Below, piece by piece: positions 46,067-57,582 of a stretch of DNA of 64,000 nucleotides. The number at the start of each line of letters is the position of its first letter. The stretch's first letter is position 1. The stretch covers positions 19,549,001 to 19,613,000 of the forward strand of contig NC_065874.1 in the NCBI RefSeq assembly GCF_933775445.1. The letters run 5' to 3'. The notes under the pieces are model-generated. The model was not told the DNA's origin. It ran no database searches and was given only the letters and a program-made list of their open reading frames with translations. Made by a program: the position numbers and the translations under genes. The DNA comes from Argentina anserina. Its lineage: Eukaryota; Streptophyta; Magnoliopsida; Rosales; Rosaceae.

Positions 46067-49000
46067 ATGCAGACAATCTGCTTCATGTTAATGTTGTTGG
46101 GAGTAGTTGCAGCATCAGGGCAGTCAGACTTCGAAGCACTCCTGGAGCTCAAAAGAGGCATTCAGAAAGACCCTTCTGGCCAGGTTCTTGTTTCATGGAA
46201 TTCCAAGTCCTTGGCTTCTGATGGATGCCCTATCAATTGGTTTGGGATAATCTGTAGTGATGGCCTTGTTACATCCATTTCTATTAACGACGTTGGTCTT
46301 GTTGGCGAGTTCAGTTTTTCGGCCATTGCTGGCCTTAAAGTGCTGCGCAATTTATCCCTTGCAAACAACCAGCTCACGGGGACTGTCTCCGAGGTTGCTC
46401 TGATTCATTCTCTAGTGCATTTAGATCTCTCAGGAAATTTATTTCACGGGTTAATTCCGTCCGGCTTAGCTAACTTGAAGCATTTAGCGGTTCTAAATCT
46501 GTCTTCAAACCAATTTGAAGGCATTTTTCCCTCTGGTTTTGGGAAACTTGAACAGCTGAGGTACATTGACGTTCGAGCTAATGCCTTGTCAGGGGATATC
46601 ATGACTGTTCTATCTCAAATGGGTAGCGTGGTCCATGTTGATCTAAGCAGCAACTTGTTCTCTGGTTCGTTGGATTTGGAAATTGGTAACTCCTCTTTTG
46701 TTTCTTCAGTTCAATATTTGAATGTGAGTCACAACTCCTTGGCCGGAGAGCTTTTTCCCCATGATGGAATGCCGTATTTTGATAGTCTGGAGGTGTTTGA
46801 TGCTAGTCATAATCATTTAGTTGGTCATATACCTTCCTTCAATTTTGTTGTCTCTCTCCGGATACTTCAGCTCGGAAGCAATCAGCTATCAGGTTCTCTA
46901 CCAGAAGCTCTGTTGCAAGGCACCTCAATGCTCTTGTCCGAATTGGATCTTAGTCTCAATCATCTTGAAGGTTCATCTCCTATATTGTCTTCTGATTTCA
47001 ACTTTGTTGAAGAGTTTCATGTAAACGTTTTCCTTTTTCACCTTATCTTTTTTTTTCTTGTCATTTAAAATTATTGTGTGGAATGGTCTGCTGAATCTAA
47101 TTTTTGCCTTCGAACTTGAAAATCCAAGTTGAAATAGCTGACTCAGTATCCCATCAAGTAATCTTTTAGTGAGTTTTATATGTTTTTGTTTATAAAATTG
47201 AAGCAAAACATACTAATTATTATTGGAATATCAATTGCTTTATAAAGTTTTTCTCTCATGTCATTGTCATAATTGGATGGTCATTTTTCCCTGCTATATT
47301 CCCATCTTTACCTGAAGTGATGATTGAAGTGTCCGCAAACTATCTGAAAGACTGGATATTAGGTTCTTAATATATATTTGGTCAGAGTGGGGTTTCTGTT
47401 TAGGCAAGGTGAATGCATGAACATGCTGAAAGAAGTGATGCTTTTAATGCGATATACATGTAATCATGGGGTTTCTGTTTATGTCAGTGTTGTACGAGAG
47501 CTACTGCTACGGTGGTCTGTTCAAATTTCTTGTGTGTGGTGTATCATGTTTTCTCCCCTGAAGTTACCAGCTTTTAAATGCTGTAACTATCAATTTTCAA
47601 ATGTAGTAATTGCATCATCTCTTTTCCCTGCCCATATGTTTCAAATGTACTAAATTTCCATCATGGCAGGTCCAGTAGGAAGCATAACCTCTGCAACTCT
47701 GAAGAAGGTGAATATATCTTCAAATAAATTATCAGGGTCCTTGCCGGCCAATGTTGGGCATTGTGCCATCCTAGACTTGAGTAATAATATGCTTACTGGT
47801 AACCTGTCCCGAATCCATAGTTGGGGAAATTACATGGAAGTTATGCAGCTGAGTTCTAATTCTTTGATAGGAAGCTTGCCTGCCGAAACATCCCAATTTT
47901 TAAGGCTAACTTCTTTTCAGATATCCAATAACTCATTAGAAGGTGCTCTTACATCAGTATTGGGTACATACCCAGAACTAAAAGTGATAGATCTTAGCTT
48001 CAACCGGCTACAAGGTTCTCTCCTTCCAAGCCTTTTCTCTTCAACAAAATTGACTGATCTAAACTTGTCAGGCAACAATTTTTCTGGTTCTATACCTATC
48101 CAGGAAGTTACAATTGGTTCTGCTCAAAATTTGAGCCTGGTGTCCCTTGATCTGTCAAATAATTCATTGAGTGGTCATTTGCCCCAAGAACTCACCAAGT
48201 TTCGTAGCTTAGAATATCTAAAACTGTCCATTAACAATTTTGAAGGTAGTATTCCTGAGAAGCTTCCAGAAGAACTGAAAGAATTCAACGTCTCATTGAA
48301 TAATCTTTCTGGTCTTGTACCTGAAAATTTAAGGCATTTCCCTGATTCAGCATTTTATCCAGGGAATTCCTTGCTGGTATTTCCTCATTCCATATCATCA
48401 CCAAACAATGTCCCAGATATGATTTCAAGAAGTCACAGGTCTCCTATAAAAGCTGCTATTAGAATTGCACTGATTGTAGGTTTGCTTGGTGGGGGAGCTA
48501 TTGTAGCCTTTTCATGCGTGATGATCTATTATAGAGCCAACTGTCAAGGATGTATAAAGAGCAGTCGAAAAGCAAGTCGTGAAAAGAATGGTGTTGCACC
48601 AGACAAAGCTGAAGACTCAAAATCTTCATACGGTTTGCATCAAGAGCCTTCCCCATCATCTGCTAAGGAGTCTACTCATGATGCCAGTGATACTTCATCA
48701 GGTATCGAGAAGTCTAAAAGATTGAGTCATCCTGAAACAGAAAAGCTAGAGGAAGGGGTATTTTCTCCCACATCTCTCTTATCGCCTTCAAACCCATCAC
48801 CTTCCAAAAGGCAACAACCATTCAGTAGTTCTGCTGTTCTCAACACTTGTTCCCCAGATAAATTGGCTGGTGATTTACATCTGTTTGATGGCTCCTTGGC
48901 TTTCACAGCAGAAGAGCTTTCATGTGCTCCAGCAGAAGCTATTGGAAGAAGTTGTCATGGAACAATGTACAAAGCAATGCTTGAGTCGGGTCATGTAATT

Positions 49001-51289
49001 GCTGTCAAATGGTTAAGGGAGGGAATAGCAAAAGGAAGGAAAGATTTTGCTAGAGAAGTAAAGAAACTGGGGAGCATCCGACATCCAAATCTAGTTTCTT
49101 TGCAGGGTTACTATTGGGGCCCAAAGGAGCATGAGAAACTTATTATATCAAATTATATCAATGCTGAATCTTTGGCCTTATATCTCCATGGTAAGCTCTT
49201 TGTGTTCAGTGTGTGCAGAATCTGAATAATTTTGCTCCCCTCCCTTGGTTTCACTAAATACCTTCCTATCTGCATGTTACTTGCACTTATTGTTAGAATG
49301 TTATATTACTTTACCTTGTGAGTTTTTTCTGGCATTTCATATCATCCATATGAAACTAGTAGCTGCATGATATTTACCTTGCGAGTTTTGTTTGACATTC
49401 CTTATCATCCATAAGACTACCAACATTTGCATATATACCAACACATGAATTATCTTATATTATCACCTGCTTCCTGCTTTTGACATTTCCAAGCTGTCCT
49501 GACCGCATCAAATCAAAAATTGCCTGAATGCTAATCAAACATTCATTCAATGAAAGGCTAGTTCTTTTAGTGGAGTATGATCTAAACTTCAAAAAGATAA
49601 CTTTTCCTGGCTGCACTAATTCTCTATTAGACATGCAATTTCAAACAAAATTTGATGATAGTGTGAGCTTGGATACATTGCTGGCTACACTGAAGTGACT
49701 ACGTAACTTGATACTAGCCATTTAAGGAGTTGTTTTCTTCTGTTTTACATATACAGCAATTTAAAAATTCAACAAATTGACTTTTGAAGTGGTAGGTTGT
49801 CATTTTCAAGTCTTCAAGTGTAGAGATCATAGTAATTTTTACTCTCTTTTTATTTGATTTTTTTATTGTAAGTCTTTCAAGTAGATGTGACACCAGACCA
49901 GCTGGATGGACAGTTAGGCCATCCCCTTTTAGCCCTTATCTAATGCCTTTTAACCCTTAACTTAAATGGGTTGGAGATGGAGAGTTCTAAATTAGAGCCT
50001 TTTAACCCTTAACTTGGGTCGGTTGGCGATGACCTTAGTGTATCTTACAAAAACTCTGGAACTCAATTGTAACTTCTGGATTCATTTTATTCTATTTGTT
50101 TGGAAGCTCTGGATCCATGTCATTCTATTTTTTCGAAGAAGCTCTTTGGTCATTCTAATATTTACTGTTTGTTTATCAACTCCACTCGTGGATCAAGTGT
50201 CCATTAATGTTATGTTTGTTTAGATCACAAGAAACCATTTGTTATAGTGCTTACAATAACCTTTCAGTAAACTTTGTGCCATTATTTAGTTCATTAGCAT
50301 ATTCTGTGGTCTTAAAACCATGTTTTTACATTTTGAGATGCTTAGTGTGAACAAAAGTAATGCAGTAGACTTGTTCAATCTTTGATTTTGTTGATTCTGA
50401 CTGTTAGTGAATTATTGATCAACTAAAACTTAATGCGGTACCACAAAGAAAGACTTATTTGTTTCATTTGAACAACACTCTTACATACATATAAATGTAT
50501 TATACATCCCTCACTTAAGCTGAGCATTTATGAATGGTGGAGAGGACACCTTTCTGATATTTTACATTTGTTTTCATTTTAGTCCTTTTATTTTTTACTT
50601 AATTCCTGCTCTTATTTACTATTTTTGTTGTTTTGGTCAGACCTTAACTTTATCCCTGCTCTAACCTGATTTTTCTGATATTTTATGTGAGTTTTGCAGA
50701 AGTCGAGCATAGGCAACTCTCCCCATTGTCTCTTGAGGAACGGCTCAAAGTTTCTATAGATGTTGCCAGATGTCTGAACTACCTCCATAACGAGAAGGCG
50801 ATTCCCCATGGCAACCTAAAATCTACAAATATTCTACTAGAAGCTCCCAACCACAATGCATACCTTACAGATTATAGTATCCACCGAATATTGACTCCAG
50901 CTGGAACCACTGAACAAGTTCTGAACGCAGGTGCTCTTGGCTATCGGCCCCCTGAATTTGCTAATTCAAGTAGACCCTGCCCCTCATTGAAGAGTGATGT
51001 CTATGCATTTGGAGTAATCATGTTGGAACTCCTGACGGGAAAGAGTTCTGGGGAGATTGTTTCTGGCATACCAGGTGTGGTTGATCTGACAGATTGGGTG
51101 AGATTCTTGGTAGAAGGAAACCGTTCTTTTGAATGCCTTGACAGACTGATATTGGAAAATCACAGTTCTAAGTACTCGCCTAGAGTTCTTGATGGTTTGC
51201 TGCAGGTGGCTTTAAGATGTACCCTTCCAGCATCAGAGAGACCAGACATTAAAACTGTTTTTGAAGACCTTTCGAGAATAGTGTACTAA
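46067..51289 (+). CDS. LRR receptor-like pseudokinase, close to Arabidopsis At5g10020/GHR1 group
   Basis: Three exons, 46067-46970, 47670-49190 and 50700-51289, with GT-AG introns of 699 and 1509 bp and matching phases, give 1004 residues. Signal peptide 1-19, LRR N-terminal cap (CPINWFGIIC) and about 18 leucine-rich repeats fill the ectodomain; a membrane segment is at 564-589, then a Ser/Pro-rich juxtamembrane region and a kinase-like domain from about 710. The ATP-site lysine (AVKW, 748) is present, but HRD is HGN (845-847) and DFG is DYS (866-868), so phosphotransfer is probably absent. The family includes GHR1, a guard-cell plasma-membrane scaffold in peroxide and ABA signalling, and 'probable inactive receptor kinase' At5g10020. 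Overall match to that group is strong; the specific role is inferred. Confidence 0.93.
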
Positions 51290-52370
51290 AGGGCGCGCTC
51301 AGGTAGAAACTTTTTCTTTAGCACTAACACCATACATCAATTCTTCTGCTTTTCTTTTACGTCTAATTATTTTTTTGAATTTCTTCTATGATTGTCTGAT
51401 TATATCTGCCAAATGATATGCTGTAATGATAAAGACGTTAAGGCTACTATTTTAAGTAATAAGCTCTTTGTAAATGAGTGGGGTTAATCATTTTCATTCA
51501 CCCTGCTCCGTCATATGATTTCATATGGGGGAATCTCTCCCTAATATATGTAATTCAACTTTTGTACCGTCAAATACATACCCCGTGTGCCCAAGTATAA
51601 ATCTAACTTAATATGTAAGTAACTTCAAAAGTGGCAGACACGTTTTTCGCCCATCAAAACTTTATAGTAAATAGGTTTCAATCACTAGTCACAACTTTTC
51701 CTCTCTCGGGGTTTTTGTCTGTCTAACAACGATTTCCATCATTTCTCAGTCAACGTTTTCCATCACGATGATGACCTTGGTTTCTGCTTGGTGGCACGGG
51801 AAATACTATCTTTCTCATTTATCAAAGTTTTGTCGCAAATCAACAGGAAATGTAATGTGTGGGATCGCCTGATTTGGGCATTCTGAGTTTTTCGGTTCTT
51901 TCTTGTTGTTATTCAAGATATTTCCATTGTAGACTTCTTTTTTTAAAGGGTCCTTTTTAAAAATATAATGTTTGGTAAAAGAAATGCAACGTGTGCATAA
52001 TAGAATATATGCGTCTAGTGCTGAGCTCACATACGGAAAAAGGATGGTGTGTGGTGTGTTGGGAAGAAGAAATGAAACGCGTGACAACTGCCATTTACTC
52101 GGCAATCACACACCAAAACGCTGTAGTCTTCCCACACGCGCACATCACCATAGAGTATTTAAAAACACACGCCCGCTCTCTCTCATTGACTCATTCATTC
52201 CAATTCATTGTCTTTCTTTCTTGCCTTCTCATATATACTTCTTCGATCTTGACATCCAACAATGAACTGTACCCACCCCATTCATATCCACATCGCTCCT
52301 TACCTGATCACTTTACATTTTTTGCTAATCCAACTCGATCAACACAGACTCGGTCACTCTACCTAAATCC

Positions 52371-52413
<43 letters not shown>

Positions 52414-53052
52414 TTCCCTACATATTCATCTACTTCGGTCCATTCTTCAATCTAGCTCTCTGCCCCCTCGCTTCTTCATTTGGGTTTCTATCACCTATCT
52501 TGAGGTAAATCCCCCATCTCCAATTCTAGTTCTTTCTTGATTCCTTCATATACAATCTAGCTCATTTGCTCATCCATCATGATCGATTATTCTTGCTTCA
52601 TATTAACTGTGTGTTAACCATGCATCCTATAACTCCGGCCATGATTTCTCGAAATTTCCGTTATCAAGTCTTAATAATTTGTATGTTTGCATTCTGGATC
52701 TTCATTCCCCTCTAAATTAAACATATTCTCTCTTTTCTTCTTTTTATATTTGGTTACAAAACATATGATTTTCTTGTTTCAACACAAGGTGCACCCCACT
52801 TCGAATTCACACCATTTTCTTCGTAAGTATCAGTTTCTTAACATATATATACATATTTAAAGGAGCGTAGAAATTATTCGTGTTTACCCGTTTCTGGTAA
52901 TTTATGCTCAAAAATCCATTCTAATCAATGCCTAAATAATAATCCCTGTTTGGTTTTTGTTCCAAACATTCCAGATATACCCTCATCTCACGCGGGGTAG
53001 CTAGCTAGGTTTCAGTGTAAGGAGCTAAGTACAAAGCGCCTGTCTGCCGCAA
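51290..53052 (+). promoter_or_regulatory. Intergenic region and likely 5' UTR of the NHL gene
   Basis: 51290-51500 is 3' untranslated sequence of the receptor gene. An AT microsatellite of 37 bp lies at 52374-52410. Pyrimidine-rich leader follows, then a possible 5' UTR intron: donor CTTGAG|GTAAAT near 52505 and acceptor TTCCAG|ATATAC near 52975. Short ORFs in this region are low-complexity. Confidence 0.45.
52374..52410. repeat. (AT)n microsatellite
   Basis: Uninterrupted TA dinucleotides, 37 bases, about 640 bp upstream of the NHL start codon. Confidence 0.97.
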
Positions 53053-53820
53053 ATGGCCGACCGTGTCCACCCATGCGGCGACGCCTCCCAAACGGCGCCG
53101 CTGCATGCTTCCAACAACCCTCAGCCGGGGACCTACGTCGTCCAAATCCCCAAGGACCAAATCTACCGCGTCCCCCCGCCGGAGAACGCCACCCTCTACG
53201 ACAAGTATACCCGCCAAAAGCCTCGCCACAACTGCTGTCGTTCCTGCCTCTGCTGGCTCCTTTTCACCGTCGCCTCTCTCCTCCTCCTCTCCGCCATCGC
53301 CGCTGTCGTCTTCTACCTCGTCGTTCGTCCCGAGTCCCCCAACTACTCGGTGCAGAAAATCTCATTCAAGGGTTTCAACCTCACCGCCGCCTCCTCGCCG
53401 TCGTCAACGGTGCCGCAACAGGTAGACGTGGCCGTGCGCGCAGAGAACCCCAACAGAAAAATGGGCATCTACTACGAGCGGGACAGCTCGGCCAACGTGG
53501 TGTACACTGACATCAAGCTGTGTGACGGCGCTCTGCCGGCGTTTTATCAGCCGCCGAAGAATGTGACGGAGCTGGAGACGGCGCTGACGGGGACGGGGAT
53601 CAGGCTGACGAGCGCGGCGCGTGAAGGGCTGGTGGAGGCGCAGAGGCAAGGCATGGTGGCGTTGAAGTTGCATGTCCGAGCGCCCGCTAGAATCAAAGTG
53701 GGGTCCATAAAGTCGTGGAAGATCACCGTTAAAGTTGACTGTGGCATAACGGTAAATAAGCTGGCCCCAGAGGCCAAGATTGTGTCCAAAGACTGCAACT
53801 ATGGTGTGGATCTTTGGTAG
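53053..53820 (+). CDS. NDR1/HIN1-like protein (NHL6/NHL13 type), LEA-2 domain
   Basis: Single exon, 255 residues, TAG at 53818-53820. The cytosolic N-terminus has the family motif PPPENATLYDKYTR (41-54), a Cys/Arg-rich stretch, one membrane anchor at about 67-91, then a LEA-2 domain with the NPN motif (132-134, AENPNRKMGIYY) and a C-terminal VSKDCNYGVDLW. Members of the family sit in the plasma membrane and take part in resistance to bacterial pathogens and in stress responses; NDR1 is the founder. The ATG at 53053 is the first in frame and gives a normal length. The coding region is strikingly GC-rich with C or G at most third positions, unlike the AT-rich flanks and the neighbouring genes. 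Family assignment is firm; the subfamily is likely but not certain. Confidence 0.93.
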   Translation: MADRVHPCGDASQTAPLHASNNPQPGTYVVQIPKDQIYRVPPPENATLYDKYTRQKPRHNCCRSCLCWLLFTVASLLLLSAIAAVVFYLVVRPESPNYSVQKISFKGFNLTAASSPSSTVPQQVDVAVRAENPNRKMGIYYERDSSANVVYTDIKLCDGALPAFYQPPKNVTELETALTGTGIRLTSAAREGLVEAQRQGMVALKLHVRAPARIKVGSIKSWKITVKVDCGITVNKLAPEAKIVSKDCNYGVDLW

Positions 53821-54320
53821 AGTTGTTTTTCTAGACAGAACCAAATTGTTGATTCATTCTATTATTTTTGTATATTGGTTCTCATTTCTCTTGCTTATCA
53901 CACTGGTTTTCCAATTTTTGATGATTATTTGGGATTAGAGACGACTTATGGTTTTTCATTTCTTGTTTTGACAACAAATTTAATCTGCAGGGGGTATATG
54001 GAAAATTCTAGTATATATCATTGTATGCTATACATTTCATATCCGACGGTCAATATTGTTTTGTGAGTGGAGTCAGAAAAATAACATTTGTTGTCAACCG
54101 TTGGATGTGGGATGTATAACATACATTGATGTATAGTAGATTAACTCATACGGATTGGTATACTTAAATTGTGAAGAGTATTACGGAAGTATGAGCAGAC
54201 AATACAAGATACATGCGACTGATGCGAGTCGAAATATTGAAAAACATACCAAACAACATACAGAAACTAAAACCTCAATCTCTCGTTGCACTGTATTGTT
54301 GAGTTCATTTTCCCTTTTTT
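53821..54320. other. Downstream region of NHL gene with foldback element
   Basis: Contains the 3' untranslated region of the NHL gene and the foldback listed separately. No coding region seen. Confidence 0.5.
54010..54138. repeat. Foldback (MITE-like) element of about 130 bp
   Basis: The left arm (54010-54056, ...CATTGTATGCTATACAT...ATCCGACGGTC) and the reverse complement of the right arm (54091-54138, ...AACCGTTGGATGTGGGATGT) agree at about 36 of 45 positions, with a 35-base spacer. Most mismatches are transitions, so an RNA would pair almost throughout. This is the form of a small non-autonomous DNA transposon or a hairpin RNA source. Confidence 0.7.
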
Positions 54321-54937
54321 AAGTCAATCATTTAGTTTTTTTTTAAGGAGAGAAATTCATTAAAACGAAAAACCTCTAGAACAACCATAGTTACAATATC
54401 AAAGAGCAAAGCTCTTGTGGCCTCCTTTGGTACTCCCTCAATCCAACAAGCTGGAGAGGAATGTCCAAGTTCGGCAATGGCATCAGCTACAAAGTTAGCT
54501 TCTCTATGAATATGTTTAAAGCTAATACAATCAAAGCTAGAGGATAAATGTTTAATGTCTCGAACGATCTTGAGTAATCTCCATGAGGGTTGTATAACTC
54601 CATTAACCGCACCTCGGTCCATCGCAGCCAACAAACTAGATCTGATGGCAAGGGCCTCAGTAATTGTACAGAAATACTACCAAAAGAAGAAGCAGCAGCA
54701 AACAAAGGTTGGCCATCTTTTCCACGCAGAATAAAGCCTCCAGCCGCAGAGTCATCACGAACTGAACCGTCAAAATTTATCTTGATGATGCTCCTAGAAG
54801 GTCTATGCCACATAATATTGGTGGTAGGATTTGAAGTGGAAACCCTACTAGGAGCAGCCTGGAAATGTTTAGCAGTAGCAAGGAAATTTGCAGCACCATA
54901 ACTCACAGCATGAGGATTAGAAGTCAATCATTTAGTT
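54321..54937 (-). mobile_element. 5'-truncated LINE with perfect 17-bp target duplication
   Basis: AAGTCAATCATTTAGTT occurs at 54321-54337 and 54921-54937. The insert (54338-54920, 583 bp) starts with a T run on the plus strand, which is the poly(A) tail of a minus-strand LINE. Its only coding content is the terminal RNase H-like domain. Intact duplication and tail mark a relatively recent retrotransposition. Confidence 0.93.
54345..54918 (-). pseudogene. LINE RNase H-like domain, frameshifted
   Basis: The first part, with IIKINFDGSVRDDSAAGGFILRG-type sequence (minus 54760-54800), contains the start of the RNase H fold with its aspartate. The second part (54332-54634) contains FKHIHREANFVADAIAELGH, the last conserved block. 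The two lie in different phases, joined near 54640, so the copy is non-functional. Same domain family as 36396-36823, but not a close copy. Confidence 0.85.
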
Positions 54938-56298
54938 GGTACATTCTGCTTGTGGATTACATGATCAGGGATATGGTTAATTTTGATCGATGATATATAT
55001 CGTTTTTTAAGATAGCCAGTAAGTAGACATTTCAAACAGTAATCAAATCTTAGATGGTGCTGCCTTGTGTTGTTGTATGCGCCACCCGTCTCTGAAGTTG
55101 GAACATTGGGTAACTAGGGGCAAACGATCAGTATCGATCAGTTACATACTCTGCATGTATTTTAAGCTAACCGATCGAAACCCCATGAAATGCTTGGATT
55201 GTATCTTGTACTGTTAGCTACCAAAACCGGTTTTGGTGGACTAAGCTTAGAATCCAAGTTATCTGTGTCACATTTGATGAAAAGATCAAGATATGAGAGA
55301 GAATAGTTGAAACATTGAGGCAAATCAAACAAATCTGCAGAAATTGTATGATATTATATATATCAATATCTTTCATGTTCGTCTCAATCGCCTGCATAGA
55401 TGACAAAATCATATAACTGAACAAATTTTCTGTTACCTGATATATTATTTCATTTTGATTTTGAATGGCTATCGCTCTTAGTATACATGTATGCATGTTT
55501 CTCCTCTTTTTTTTCTTTGTTACTTGGGAAATGGTCTTATTGGCTTTAATAAATCGTTCAATAACCAATAAGATTACGTGGACCTTCTGTCTGAAATATA
55601 ATGTTTCATGTTTCTATGATGAAAAAGACCCGTTATTGACTAGTTCAGGAGACTTGGCCGACAGATTATTCATTATATTAGCTTGAGATTATTCATTTCT
55701 GATTCATTATATTAGCCTTAGCAAATGTCAAGAATTGAATAAACATGTTTCTTGGCTCCAGCAACATCTATCAAACAAACAAAAAAAAGAAAACTACTGC
55801 CAGTAAACCCACAGGTAAACCTCGTGTTAGTTGACTGGATAACTCTGGACTAGAATATGCGAATATGCAAAGGACACAAAAACTGATTAACAAAAGTGAC
55901 ATATATGAGCAGAGTTATGAAAGGATGAAGTGATGAACTATGCCTGGGAACACCATGGATTCATCAGTATCTCAAGTAGCAGTGAGAATCATAGTTTCAA
56001 CCACAACAAAAAGCTATACAATTCTTTTGTATGTTACATACTAGGCTCTCCCTTGCTACCAACCCCTGTAATTACACCTATACCATATATTAACCCCTTG
56101 CACTTACAATGGATGCTAGCTGCTACAAATTTATTAACTCCATTATTTTTATATTCCACTTCGACCCCACGACAAACTTGGAGTCGAATCACATTTATTT
56201 TTCTCATACAAATTCCATATCCGAATATCCAATTCGAAATTGTATCCAAAACTGCTCTTATGTTTTTCTTTGTTTCCCAACCCCCGGCACTGAATCCA
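54938..56298. other. Intergenic, no gene seen
   Basis: AT-rich sequence with scattered short ORFs that lack motifs. The right end (about 56030-56298) is likely the 3' untranslated region of the minus-strand gene beginning at 56299. Confidence 0.5.
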
Positions 56299-57499
56299 CT
56301 AAGCAACTCCAGATTTGGATTTGATCTGATCGTAATTGCTCTTTGAACGTTGGATGGCCACCTGAACATCTGCATACATGTTAACAGAAGCCTCTGCAAA
56401 CTCTTTCAACTTTTTACAAAACTCTGCCAAGCTTCTCTGGAAACGATCAAAACTGGACATCCCTGAAGGGGAAACTTCATCTCTTAACATATTAACCGCA
56501 GAATCAATACCACTATCATCCTTCTGAGATGTTACACCAGAATAATTTGCATCTTTATCCTCTTTCTTTTCATGACTTGGTACAAAACTGGCAATTTCAT
56601 TTTCTAAAGTCTTTATAGCCTCTGTCACTTCACTGGAACGCAATTTCTCAAGCTTATCAAACCAGACACCACATGTGGCATATATTGGAGGGCCACAGAA
56701 TCTCAAGGGGTTTTCTGGTTGCCTCCTTTTCTTTTTGGAAGACTTCTCAGCAATAGAGACGCATTTCAAAAGCCATCCATTTATAGACTGCAAATAGGAC
56801 TTTTGAGCATTGATCCACTTGTCAAAACTTGAGGATAGATGGCTGAGTTGATCTTCAAGAGAGAGAGTAATCTGTCGATGTGATTCCGAGTGCACAGATA
56901 TCTTAGTGTTGCCATTGTTGTAAGCTTTGAAGATTATTGAAAACTGAAGCTTGTGACATTCAAGCATCACTTCCCACATCCGACTTAACCTACAATAACA
57001 TAGGAAATTAAGTTCAAAGTGAAGCACCCCTAAAACAAAAAATGGAATCATTATTACACACAATCACGCGAACAATTTAAACAAATCCAAAAACCCTCCA
57101 AGATTTATTTCGGTATATTTCTTGTTTCCTCTGTGCAACTTTTGACATATCTATGTACCTAAATCTTTAATAACATTTTGGTTACCAACGTCCAAAATAT
57201 AGAACTCTATACTTGCAAGATCCAAATGGCTTGCTCTGAGAGATGGAGAATTCCTTGAGTGCTGTCCATAGAAACAGTCTGATTTTTATTATCTTTTGGT
57301 CTGACATAAGAAACATATTCAAGAGTCTAAATCCATTAAAAGGCAGTTATGGAAGGGGTACCTGGGGGGCACTTAAAATTGACATAGTATAAGTAGATAT
57401 ATATTTCTTGCAAGTAATATCTATGCAAATCATGATGTAGTTTATTCAGTGGACTTCATAATATAGCATAACTCGATCATTGTAAGCACTGCAGGAAGG

Positions 57500-57582
<83 letters not shown>

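Noticed and set aside
51972..52455. ORFs upstream of the NHL gene
   Set aside because: They translate a pyrimidine-rich leader and an AT microsatellite; no motif is present and they are better explained as promoter and 5' untranslated sequence.
53063..53844. Long ORFs in other frames and on the opposite strand of the NHL gene
   Set aside because: They are by-products of GC-rich coding sequence; only the 53053-53820 frame has family motifs.
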